Translations under genes and position numbers: made by a program
In this document: piece after piece, positions 51,044-59,148 of the stretch
Numbering within the stretch: position 1 is the stretch's first letter
How the letters are laid out: the number at the start of each line of letters is the position of its first letter
The notes under the pieces: model-generated
What the model was told of the DNA's origin: nothing
Seen by the model: only the letters and a program-made list of their open reading frames with translations
The model's database searches: none
Origin: JALNZF01 sp964447405
Lineage (GTDB): Bacteria; Nitrospirota; UBA9217
Length of the DNA: 64,000 nt
Reading direction: 5' to 3'
Assembly: GCA_964447405.1 (NCBI GenBank)
Contig: CAYUSP010000002.1
Location: forward strand, 434,001-498,000

Positions 51044-51844
51044 ATGAAATACATCGACTTCCACACCCACATTTTCCCTGACAAGATCGCCAAGCCTGCT
51101 ATGGATGCGCTGGCAGCGGAATCCGGCGACTACCGCCCCTGCACGGACGGCACGCTCAAGGGCCTGCTTGCTTCCATGAAACAAGCGAATATTGCGGCGA
51201 GCGTGGTGGCGAACATTGCTACCAAACCTTCGCAGATGAATTCGATCCTGGAATTCTGCAAAGAGATCAAGAGCGAACAGATCCATCCGCTCGTTTCCTT
51301 TCATCCCTCCAATGACACGTACGATGTGGAGGACATGCTGGGCCAGGCGCACCAGATGGGCATCCGCGGGGTCAAGCTGCACCCCATGTATCAGCACTTT
51401 AATATCGATGATAAGTATATGTACGGATTTTATGAGTTGCTGGCCGGCATGGGGCTGCCGCTCATGCTCCACACCGGATTCGACATGGCGTTTCCCGGGA
51501 ACACCCAGGGCGATGTGGAGCGCGTGGCAAAAGTGGCGGACTGGTTCAAGGACCTTACCATCATCTGCACGCATGTGGGCGGATGGAAGCAATGGGACCG
51601 CATCTCTTGTCTCAGCGATTGCGAGAACGTGTACACGGAAACGTCCCTGACCATGAGCGAGATAAGCGACGATGAGTTCATCAAGGCACTATCACAGTTT
51701 GACGAAAACAGGGTACTCTTCGGCAGCGACAGCCCGTGGACCGATCAAAAGGTAATGTTGGAACGAACAATGCAGCTGAAGATATCGGACGAACGAAAAG
51801 AAAAGATGATGTATAAGAATGCGGAAGCGCTGTTAAGAATATAA
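51044..51844 (+). CDS. Amidohydrolase_2-type metal-dependent hydrolase
   Basis: 266 residues. Metal-binding start MKYIDFHTHIFPD (H-x-H), RGVKLHPMYQHF, LMLHTGFDM, ICTHVGGWKQWD and a final Asp in RVLFGSDSPWTD: a TIM-barrel amidohydrolase of the decarboxylase/hydrolase branch. Cytoplasmic. It follows paaK by 19 bases. The substrate is unknown; it may act on an amino-acid derivative or aryl acid of the same pathway. Confidence 0.88.
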   Translation: MKYIDFHTHIFPDKIAKPAMDALAAESGDYRPCTDGTLKGLLASMKQANIAASVVANIATKPSQMNSILEFCKEIKSEQIHPLVSFHPSNDTYDVEDMLGQAHQMGIRGVKLHPMYQHFNIDDKYMYGFYELLAGMGLPLMLHTGFDMAFPGNTQGDVERVAKVADWFKDLTIICTHVGGWKQWDRISCLSDCENVYTETSLTMSEISDDEFIKALSQFDENRVLFGSDSPWTDQKVMLERTMQLKISDERKEKMMYKNAEALLRI

Positions 51845-51860
51845 ACCTGTCAACGACAAT

Positions 51861-52004
51861 TGGCCGCGGATGCACGCGGATTTTCGCGGATAAACTGGAT
51901 ATTGGTGTGTGAACAACATTGCAATCAAATTGGTTTTCTTTGGGTTAAAAAATACCGCCATTGTCGCGCTTTATCCGCGTCCATCCGATCTTATCCGCGG
52001 CCCA
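51861..52004. repeat. Word-type inverted repeat between the amidohydrolase and flavin reductase genes
   Basis: Left arm GGCCGCGGATGCACGCGGAT and TTTCGCGGATAAAC (51862-51894); right arm TTTATCCGCGTCCATCCGATC and TTATCCGCGGCCC (about 51970-52003). The word CGCGGAT is iterated. Separates convergent operons and may end transcription on both strands. Confidence 0.7.
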
Positions 52005-52020
52005 AATGCATATTCAAGGT

Positions 52021-52527
52021 TTATGCTTCCTTCACCAGGCACTTCACGATCTCACCCACATACATCCGGTGATAGTCCTTGGCCGGATACATGCTTTCGA
52101 TCTTCGGATCGAGAAAGTTCGCGGGCTTGATGTCCTGGAAGTATAGCTTCCTGCACTGAAGAACGAGCCGTGCTTCGCTGAAATAGACAAACCCTTCATC
52201 CTTCACCGGCGTTATGCCAGCTCCTTTGATTTTGTCCGAGTCCCTTCCCGAGTGTGTTCCGCAGAACGTAAGCGAATCCCGGTGTTCCTCAGCAAAGAAT
52301 GAAAGTGTGAAATTCGCCGACCTCTCGACAAATTCATACGTATAGCGAGTTGGCCTTATGAAGATGAAGCAGGCCCTTCGCTCCCACAAGATGCCCAGGC
52401 CGCCCCAGCTCGCGGTCATGGTATTGAATGAGTCCGGTGTTCCCGCGGTGATCAGCATCCAGTCTGAGCCGATGAGCTTGAAGGGATTGTCCGATAGCTG
52501 GTCGGGTTTGATCTCTTTGAATGGCAT
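52021..52527 (-). CDS. Flavin reductase-like domain protein
   Basis: 168 residues. NPFKLIGSDWMLITAGTPDSFNTMTASWGGLGILWERRACFIFIRPTRYTYEFVERSANFTLSFF is the FMN-binding split-barrel start of the flavin reductase-like family. It may pass electrons to or from ferredoxin or reduce free flavin. Starts six bases after the iorB stop, so it is the third gene of the iorAB operon. Confidence 0.9.
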   Translation of the reverse strand: MPFKEIKPDQLSDNPFKLIGSDWMLITAGTPDSFNTMTASWGGLGILWERRACFIFIRPTRYTYEFVERSANFTLSFFAEEHRDSLTFCGTHSGRDSDKIKGAGITPVKDEGFVYFSEARLVLQCRKLYFQDIKPANFLDPKIESMYPAKDYHRMYVGEIVKCLVKEA

Positions 52528-52532
52528 GGTTA

Positions 52533-53111
52533 CTACTTCCCCTGCGCCCTGCCCGCGGCAAAGGCTTTTTGATTGATCTCCAGAACCTTTTTCGGGACCG
52601 TGTTCAGGATGGCGTCAAGAACAAACTGCTCCTTGATCGGAAGGTGGGCGAGCGCCGCCCCAAGAAGCACCAGGTTCAGAGCGCGCTTGTCTCCGGCATT
52701 GACCGCGAGTTGCGTGCCGTCAAAGGGCATCACGGTCTTTGCACGGCTCGTGATGGTTTCATTGATGTCAGCAGGATATTGCTCTGCGGCGATGGACACG
52801 CCGATCGTGCCAATGGAGCGGGTGTTGTAGATAACCACGCCACTGTCTTTCAGGAAGTGAAGATACCGCGCGGTCTCAAGCGGCTCGAACCCGATCAGCA
52901 GGTCGGCCTCGCCCTCGGTCACGATCGGTGAAAACACCTTGTCGCCGAAACGCACCTGGGACAGCACGCTGCCGCCGCGCTGCGCCATGCCATGCACCTC
53001 GCTCTGCTTGACGTCAAGGCCAGCCAGGAGCGCGGCTTCGGCGATGATCTTGCTCGTCAAAAGCACTCCCTGTCCGCCCACACCGCTGATGAGAATGTTG
53101 AATACGTTCAT
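52533..53111 (-). CDS. iorB: Indolepyruvate:ferredoxin oxidoreductase, beta subunit
   Basis: 192 residues. NILISGVGGQGVLLTSKIIAEAALLAGLDVKQSEVHGMAQRGGSVLSQVRFG is the gamma-type domain of 2-oxoacid:ferredoxin oxidoreductases, and the length fits IorB. With IorA it oxidises aryl pyruvates (from Trp, Phe, Tyr) to aryl-acetyl-CoA and reduces ferredoxin. Lies 63 bases after iorA with a one-armed word repeat in between. Confidence 0.94.
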   Translation of the reverse strand: MNVFNILISGVGGQGVLLTSKIIAEAALLAGLDVKQSEVHGMAQRGGSVLSQVRFGDKVFSPIVTEGEADLLIGFEPLETARYLHFLKDSGVVIYNTRSIGTIGVSIAAEQYPADINETITSRAKTVMPFDGTQLAVNAGDKRALNLVLLGAALAHLPIKEQFVLDAILNTVPKKVLEINQKAFAAGRAQGK

Positions 53112-53140
53112 GGCTAACCCCTTTTCAACGCTTGCACCGC

Positions 53141-53170
53141 ACTCCCAACTCCGAACTCCTGACTCCGAGC
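53141..53170. repeat. Single arm of a word-type repeat between iorA and iorB
   Basis: ACTCCCAACTCCGAACTCCT and GACTCCGAGC: three to four degenerate copies of the word AACTCCG. No opposite arm is present here. Related words occur between the tRNA genes (32461-32487). Confidence 0.5.
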
Positions 53171-53174
53171 TGCA

Positions 53175-54920
53175 TTACGTCGTTTTCATCGAACCCGTTG
53201 TACACAACTGTGCGCAGACGCTGCAGCCATTGCACAAGAGCGGGTCGATTTCCACAAAACCTGTCTTTCCCTCCGGGGTAAAGGACAGCGCGATGCATCC
53301 CGCCTTAAGGCAGGCTTTGCATCCCACGCAGGTCTTCCGCTCCACAGCATACGCCTTCTTGGTAACGCGATAACGAAGCACGCAGGGCTGGTTCGAGATG
53401 AGCACGGACGGGCCTGGAGTGGCCAGTTCCTCCTTCATGATCTTCTCAAGGTCCTTGATCCTGTACGCGTCTATCTCGCGCACGCGCTTCGCGCCGATGA
53501 CCTGGCAGAGCTTCGCAATGTCGAGCCGGGGCGCTTCCCTGCCTGATGCGGTGCGGCCTGTGCCCGCGTGCTCCTGACCGCCGGTCATGCCCGTGGTATC
53601 GTTGTTCATAATGATGACAATGGCGTCGCCACCGTTGTAGACCATGTTTACAAGTCCGGTGATGCCGGAATGGAGGAACGTGGAGTCGCCGATGACTGCA
53701 ACGGGCTTCTGCTGCGTGCCCTGCAGCGTCAGGCCCTTGGCCATGCCGTGGGCCGCCGAGATGCTCGCGCCCATGCAGATGCAGGAGTGCATGGCGGAGA
53801 ACGGCGGAAGCGCTCCAAGTGTATAGCACCCAATGTCGCCTGATACATGGACCTTGAGTTTGGCAAGAACGGTATACAGACCGCGGTGGGAACAACCCGG
53901 ACAGAAGGTAGGAGGCCGCATGATAAGCCCCGTGACCGGCTCTTTCATCCGGGATGGAGCGCCGGAGATCTTTTCGCGAACCAGGCGCTGGCTGAACTCG
54001 CCACAGAGCGGCAGTACGTTCTTGCCCAGATGGACGGTTATCCCCATGACCCTGATCTGGTCTTCCAGGAATGGATCGAGCTCTTCTACGACAGCGAGCT
54101 TTGTTACCGAAGCAGCGAATTTTTTGATCAGTTTTTCGGGCAGCGGGAACGTCGTGCCAAGCTTCAGCACGGCTGCTTTGGGGAAGGCTTCGCGAACATA
54201 CTGAAATGATATACCGGAGGTGATAAAGCCGATTTCTTTGTCGCCGTCAATGATCTGGTTGAGCGAAGACGTCTCTGCCCACTCCTTGAGCCGCAGAAGA
54301 CGATCTTCGACAAAGACATGGCGCTTCTTGGCGTTATTCGGCAGCATAACGTACTTGGCAAAATCTTTTGCAAGCCCGCGACCTGTAGGTGATTCGGCTG
54401 TTCCCGTCTCTACAACGCTCTTGCAGTGCGAGATCCTGGTCGTGGTGCGCAGAATAACGGGCGTGTCAAAGGCTTCGCTCATTTCGAAAGCTGCCTTGAC
54501 GAACAGCAGCGCCTCAGCCGAATCAGACGGCTCAATGCAGGGGATTTTGCCGAGCCGGGCATAGTGGCGCGTGTCCTGTTCGTTCTGGGAGCTGAACATG
54601 CCCGGGTCGTCGGCTGCCATGAGCACCAGGCCGGCATGAATGCCGGTGTAGGACGCGGTCATGAGCGGATCGGCCGCAACGTTTACACCCACATGCTTCA
54701 TGCAGGCAAGCGAGCGTACACCCGACAGCGAGCCCCCGATGGCAACTTCTAGTGCGACCTTCTCGTTCACAGACCACTCCGCGTGGATGCCCTCGGTTTC
54801 GGAAAGGGTCTCGAGCACTTCCGTGCTCGGCGTGCCGGGATACGCCGCTGCGAGCTTGCCGCCCGCTTCGAGGAAACCCCGCGCGATCGCTTCATTGCCG
54901 GAAAGAATGGCTTTTGTCAA
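53175..54920 (-). CDS. iorA: Indolepyruvate:ferredoxin oxidoreductase, alpha subunit
   Basis: 581 residues. The N-terminal pyrimidine-binding domain (GNEAIARGFLEAGGKLAAAYPGTPSTEV), the TPP-binding part with CPGCSHRGLYTVL and VIGDSTFLHSGITGLVNMVYNGGDAIVIIMNNDTTGMTGGQEHAGTG, and a C-terminal 2[4Fe-4S] domain (CVGCKACLKAGC, CNGCSVCAQLC). Complete IorA. The flanking paaK genes agree with an aryl-acid product. Confidence 0.96.
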   Translation of the reverse strand: MTKAILSGNEAIARGFLEAGGKLAAAYPGTPSTEVLETLSETEGIHAEWSVNEKVALEVAIGGSLSGVRSLACMKHVGVNVAADPLMTASYTGIHAGLVLMAADDPGMFSSQNEQDTRHYARLGKIPCIEPSDSAEALLFVKAAFEMSEAFDTPVILRTTTRISHCKSVVETGTAESPTGRGLAKDFAKYVMLPNNAKKRHVFVEDRLLRLKEWAETSSLNQIIDGDKEIGFITSGISFQYVREAFPKAAVLKLGTTFPLPEKLIKKFAASVTKLAVVEELDPFLEDQIRVMGITVHLGKNVLPLCGEFSQRLVREKISGAPSRMKEPVTGLIMRPPTFCPGCSHRGLYTVLAKLKVHVSGDIGCYTLGALPPFSAMHSCICMGASISAAHGMAKGLTLQGTQQKPVAVIGDSTFLHSGITGLVNMVYNGGDAIVIIMNNDTTGMTGGQEHAGTGRTASGREAPRLDIAKLCQVIGAKRVREIDAYRIKDLEKIMKEELATPGPSVLISNQPCVLRYRVTKKAYAVERKTCVGCKACLKAGCIALSFTPEGKTGFVEIDPLLCNGCSVCAQLCTTGSMKTT

Positions 54921-54942
54921 AACAACACCTCAAAGAAATATC

Positions 54943-55042
54943 TCGCGCAAAGTCGCCAAGACGCCAAGAAAGTCACGAATTGAGAAATGTAATGTACCAG
55001 GAACTGCTTTATTTTCCTTTGCGACTTTGCGTCTTCGCGCGA
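54943..55042. repeat. Word-type inverted repeat between paaK and iorA
   Basis: Left arm CGCGCAAAGTCGCCAAGACG then CCAAG (54944-54968); right arm CCTTTGCGACTTTGCGTCTT then CGCGCGAC (about 55015-55042). The word CGCAAAG/CGCCAAGA is iterated. It lies inside the minus-strand paaK-iorA-iorB series. Confidence 0.7.
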
Positions 55043-55063
55043 CAATGCTTTTTATGGTTTTTG

Positions 55064-56407
55064 TTATTTCGGGCGGTTGTCAATGACTCTTTTCGCCTTA
55101 CCTTCACTCCGCTGGATCGTGTTCGGCGGCACCAAGGTCACTTCGGTGTTCACGCCGATGATGTCCTTGACGTTTTTCTGGATGTCTCGCTTGATCTTGA
55201 TGAGATCCTCTTCTTCCTGCGCGAATTGCTTCAGGTCAGTGGTGAGCACCTTCGCTGCGAGGCTCTCCATGCACTCGGCGGTGACCTCAACGCGCACGTT
55301 TATCTCATCCATGCGGCCCTTGCGGTTCACCTCGATGACGTAATGAGGCGCAATGTCCTTGGTCCGGAGCAGCACTGATTCAACCTGGGACGGGAACACG
55401 TTTACCCCGCGGATGATCAGCATGTCGTCGGCACGGCCGCGCACCCGCCTCATGCGGACCGTGGTCCTGCCGCAGACGCACTTCTCGGGATTCAGGTTCG
55501 TGATGTCACCGGTCCGATACCGGATAAGCGGCATGGCTTCGCGCGACATGCTGGTGATCACCAGCTCGCCCTCCTGGCCGTACGGCAGCTGCTCGCCTGT
55601 TTCCGCGTTGATGATCTCGGGAAAGAAGTGGTCCTCGTTCAGGTGCAGGCCGCTCTGCGCTTCGATGCATTCAGATGATACGCCGGGTCCGATGATCTCC
55701 GACAAACCGTAGATATCGATGGCCTTGATTCTGAGCCGCTCCTCGATCTCCCTCCGCATCTCCTCGGTCCAGGGCTCGGCGCCAAAGAGTCCGACGCGAA
55801 GTTTGATGGTGTCGAGATTGATCTTCATCTCACAGGCGACATCATAGATGTAAAGCGCGAAGGATGGTGTGCAGCAGATCGCCGTACTGCCGAAATCCTG
55901 CAGGAGCATGATCTGCTTCTGCGTGTTGCCTCCGGAAATGGGGATAACCGCCGCGCCGACGCGTTCCGCGCCATAGTGTGCCCCGAGGCCCCCGGTAAAG
56001 AGACCGTAGCCATAGGCGTTCTGCACCACATCCTTGTTCGTTACGCCCGCACAGGTGAAGGTGCGCGCCATGACCTCAGCCCACAGGTTGATATCATTCC
56101 GGTTGTAGGCGACCACCGTCGGTTTGCCGGTCGTACCCGATGAGGCGTGGATGCGGACTATGTTGTCGAGTGGTTCGGCAAAAAGCCCGTAAGGATAATT
56201 TTCCCGAAGATCGGACTTTTTGGTGAACGGAAGTTTGACAATGTCCTGGATGGACCTGATATCGGATGGTTTGACGCCCTTCTCGTTGAACTTGTTCTTG
56301 TAGAAAGGCACGCGGCTGTAGACTCGTTCGCAGGCTTTTTGCAGGCGCTCACCCTGCAGCTTCGACATTTCCTGCCTTGACAGCGTTTCTTCAGGATTCC
56401 AGGGCAT
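55064..56407 (-). CDS. Phenylacetate-CoA ligase family protein (second copy)
   Basis: 447 residues. HASSGTTGKPTVVAYNRNDINLW, LFGAEPWTEEMRREIEERL, DIYGLSEIIGPGVSSEC, YRTGDITNL, GRADDMLIIRGVNVFPSQVE and GKAKRVIDNR give the complete ligase. Upstream of iorA on the same strand, a pairing common in anaerobic bacteria and archaea. It could run forward (acid activation) or in reverse to save ATP from the aryl-acetyl-CoA made by IorAB. Confidence 0.93.
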   Translation of the reverse strand: MPWNPEETLSRQEMSKLQGERLQKACERVYSRVPFYKNKFNEKGVKPSDIRSIQDIVKLPFTKKSDLRENYPYGLFAEPLDNIVRIHASSGTTGKPTVVAYNRNDINLWAEVMARTFTCAGVTNKDVVQNAYGYGLFTGGLGAHYGAERVGAAVIPISGGNTQKQIMLLQDFGSTAICCTPSFALYIYDVACEMKINLDTIKLRVGLFGAEPWTEEMRREIEERLRIKAIDIYGLSEIIGPGVSSECIEAQSGLHLNEDHFFPEIINAETGEQLPYGQEGELVITSMSREAMPLIRYRTGDITNLNPEKCVCGRTTVRMRRVRGRADDMLIIRGVNVFPSQVESVLLRTKDIAPHYVIEVNRKGRMDEINVRVEVTAECMESLAAKVLTTDLKQFAQEEEDLIKIKRDIQKNVKDIIGVNTEVTLVPPNTIQRSEGKAKRVIDNRPK

Positions 56408-56518
56408 GGGGCACTCCTTGGGAAGGCGTAGGTGGCCAAAAAACTCGTTTTTGGAAACAAACGAGGGCTATTATAAACCACAATCCCCGGCCTTGTAAAT
56501 AGTAAACAACCTTATTTG

Positions 56519-56548
56519 TTGAGACCGCAAGCCATATTTTGCTATAAT
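56519..56548 (+). promoter_or_regulatory. Sigma-70 promoter of the thioesterase gene
   Basis: TTGAGA, 18-base spacer, TATAAT, about 38 bases before the ATG at 56586. Confidence 0.7.
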
Positions 56549-56585
56549 GACGCCACCTTATTGCTGGATCAGGAAAGGATTGGAT

Positions 56586-56990
56586 ATGACTGACTTGATG
56601 AAATTCGTTGAAAACGACAGGTTTGCAAAACATCTTGGCATCGAAATGCTTGAATATGGGGACGGCAAGGCGTCGGCAAGAATGTTGATCAGGGAATTTC
56701 ACCTGAACAGCGCGAACATGCTGCATGGCGGCGCCCTCTTCGCTCTTGCGGACGCAGTCTTCTCTGCAGCTTCCAACTCGCACGGCACCCTTGCCGTCGC
56801 AATCAATGTGAGCATCTCCTATTTCAAAGCCGTGAAAAGCGGGACTCTGACCGCATCGGCGGAAGAGGTCTCGATCAATCCCAAACTTGCCACCTATCTT
56901 ATTCCGATCGTAGATGAACAGGGAAACAGGATCGCATTGTTTCAGGGTACGGTATACAGGAAAAAGGATCTCTTGAAGGATCTCGTTTGA
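56586..56990 (+). CDS. PaaI-type hotdog-fold thioesterase
   Basis: 134 residues from the ATG at 56586; GGAAAGGATTGG precedes it. FHLNSANMLHGGALFALADAVFSAASNSHG contains the hotdog helix with the HGG motif of PaaI-like thioesterases. These hydrolyse aryl-CoA esters to release CoA, a safety valve for CoA pools. Divergent from the paaK-ior operon, which fits. Confidence 0.92.
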   Translation: MTDLMKFVENDRFAKHLGIEMLEYGDGKASARMLIREFHLNSANMLHGGALFALADAVFSAASNSHGTLAVAINVSISYFKAVKSGTLTASAEEVSINPKLATYLIPIVDEQGNRIALFQGTVYRKKDLLKDLV

Positions 56991-57090
56991 TGACAAGACC
57001 GCTCGTGCAGCAGCCCCATGCGTCTGCACGTCGTACAGGCTGCTGCCCTGAATGCTCGGGAATCCTCACGATACCGTTGGGGAACATCTG

Positions 57091-57534
57091 ATGTTCGTTC
57101 GAACGCTCAGATACTGGATTCCGGTGATCGTGTGGATGGCCTTCATATTCTGGATGTCAACCAACACCTTTTCCTCGCCTAACACTGCCTCTATCCTCGA
57201 ACCGGTCTTGTATTTTATTTTGCCTTCGCTTCCTTCTGAAGATATTGCCTGGATCCACCATGGCATCAGAAAGCTCGCGCATGTCACCGAGTACCTGATC
57301 CTGGGAATCCTTCTCTTTCGCGCATTCAAGGCCGGATCAGCGGAAGAAAGGTCGCTCCGATGGGCTGCTTATTCCCTGCTTGTTGTTGTTCTGTACGCAG
57401 CAAGTGACGAGTACCACCAGTCATTTCTGGACACAAGAACAGCCTCGCTGGTCGATGTCGGTTTTGACAGCTTCGGCGGATTTCTTGGACAGTGCATTTG
57501 TTTTCTCTGCTACGGGCGCTACAGGCTGCACTGA
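57091..57534 (+). CDS. VanZ-like membrane protein
   Basis: 147 residues from the ATG at 57091. Four hydrophobic segments and the VanZ pattern: WIPVIVWMAFIFWMSTNTF, IHHGIRKLAHVTEYLILGILLFRAF and ASDEYHQSFLDTRTASLVDVGFDSFGGFLG. The function of the wider family is not settled, though VanZ gives low-level teicoplanin resistance. No operon partner. Confidence 0.9.
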   Translation: MFVRTLRYWIPVIVWMAFIFWMSTNTFSSPNTASILEPVLYFILPSLPSEDIAWIHHGIRKLAHVTEYLILGILLFRAFKAGSAEERSLRWAAYSLLVVVLYAASDEYHQSFLDTRTASLVDVGFDSFGGFLGQCICFLCYGRYRLH

Positions 57535-57641
57535 TACCGCAAATCCCGCGGTGTTGCTTTGTTAACGGCCTGCGCCCTGTTGCTCCTTGCAGTGCCATAA
57601 TTTTCTTTCTCATTTTGTGATGAGGTGTTATAGTTCCAGCC

Positions 57642-58886
57642 ATGTCGCCGCCAAAACATTACCATCTTCCCTTTCATTATGCCTGGATCGTTGTTGGAAC
57701 CGGCACACTCGTCATTCTGGCCTGCCTCGGCATCGGACGGTTCGCCCTGGGCATGCTGCTGCCGTCCATGGCAGAGTCGCTCAAGCTTTCCTACGCACAG
57801 ATCGGGTTCATCAGCACCGGCAACTTCATCGGCTATCTGGTCGCGGTCCTGCTCTGCGCTCCGCTTGCCCGCAGGATCGGTTCCCGCCTGCTCATCATCA
57901 TCGCCCTCGCCATAATCGCGCTGTCCATGGCTCTCATCAGCCGGGCTGAAACCTTCGGGGCGGTCATGGCCTTCTACTTTATTACCGGCATAGGAAGCGG
58001 TGCTGCAAATGTACCGATGATGGGCCTCATCACCGCCTGGTTCGACCGTGCCATCCGGGGACGCGCCGCGGGATTCGTGGTGATTGGGAGCGGCTTTGCC
58101 ATCATCCTTGCCGGCAAACTCATTCCCTGTGTAAATGAGATGCAGGGGCCCGAAGGCTGGAGATTGAACTGGCTTATTCTGGCGGGCATCGTTGCAACCA
58201 TTGCCTGTCTTGCCTTCGTCGTCCTGCGCAACCACCCGGCTGACAAGGGCTTAAAGCCGCTGGGAACCGACGGGAACGCCTTCGAACAGGGTCATCCTAC
58301 CACAGCGCTGTCGAAAGAAAACATTTACAGGAACAAAACCCTCTATCTTCTCGGGGCAATCTATTTTCTCTTCGGTTATACGTACGTGATCTATGCGACC
58401 TTTATCGTAACCACGCTGGTGAAAGAACGCGGATTCTCAGAAGCTGTTGCAGGGAATTTCTGGTCCTGGGTTGGGTTTCTGAGCCTTTTCTCCGGCCCGA
58501 TCTTCGGCACGCTGTCAGACAGACTCGGTAGAAAAACAGGGCTCATGATCGTGTTCTCACTTCAGATGCTCGCGTATCTGCTGGTAGCAGCCGACCTGCC
58601 GTCATTTTTTCTCTACCTCTCCATCGTCTTCTACGGTATCGTTGCCTGGTCCATTCCGTCCATCATGGTCGCGGCAGTCAGCGAATATGTCGGAGTGGAC
58701 CGAGCGCTTGCGGCATTCGGATTCATCACGTTTATCTTCGGCTTCGGCCAGATCACCGGTCCTGCTGTCGCGGGTATTCTGGCAGAACAGGTCGGCAGCT
58801 TTTCGTCAAGTTTCTTTATGGCCGCGGCTTTTGCCGGGCTGGCCATCATCCTGTCCGGGTTCCTGAAAAAACCCTCACGGACGTAA
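57642..58886 (+). CDS. Major facilitator superfamily transporter
   Basis: 414 residues, 12 hydrophobic helices. HYAWIVVGTGTLVILACLGIGRFALGMLLPSMAESLKLSYAQIGFISTGNFIGYL at the start and LSDRLGRKTGLMIVFSLQM between helices 8 and 9 are typical of the YbfB/YjiJ and related MFS groups. Substrate unknown. Starts about 105 bases after the VanZ gene. Confidence 0.88.
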   Translation: MSPPKHYHLPFHYAWIVVGTGTLVILACLGIGRFALGMLLPSMAESLKLSYAQIGFISTGNFIGYLVAVLLCAPLARRIGSRLLIIIALAIIALSMALISRAETFGAVMAFYFITGIGSGAANVPMMGLITAWFDRAIRGRAAGFVVIGSGFAIILAGKLIPCVNEMQGPEGWRLNWLILAGIVATIACLAFVVLRNHPADKGLKPLGTDGNAFEQGHPTTALSKENIYRNKTLYLLGAIYFLFGYTYVIYATFIVTTLVKERGFSEAVAGNFWSWVGFLSLFSGPIFGTLSDRLGRKTGLMIVFSLQMLAYLLVAADLPSFFLYLSIVFYGIVAWSIPSIMVAAVSEYVGVDRALAAFGFITFIFGFGQITGPAVAGILAEQVGSFSSSFFMAAAFAGLAIILSGFLKKPSRT

Positions 58887-59148
58887 TCCGCTGTACTTCA
58901 ACTGTTGTCAGGACACTACATTTGCGCAATACACCGATACCTCCGCTATCAGGAACAGCACAATAAGACGCAGTATTTCCTGCGTGTTCTTGTTATTTGG
59001 TTCAAACCGAGTTTATCTGTGGTTACAACTGCCGCTTATCACCTGAAAAGTCTTTTCTCCTGCGCACCTCCATTGCCTCCCTCTATTAAACAGAACGACC
59101 ATGTCCGCATTGTTCTGTGCTATACTTACTGAAGCTTTTCGCAAATTA

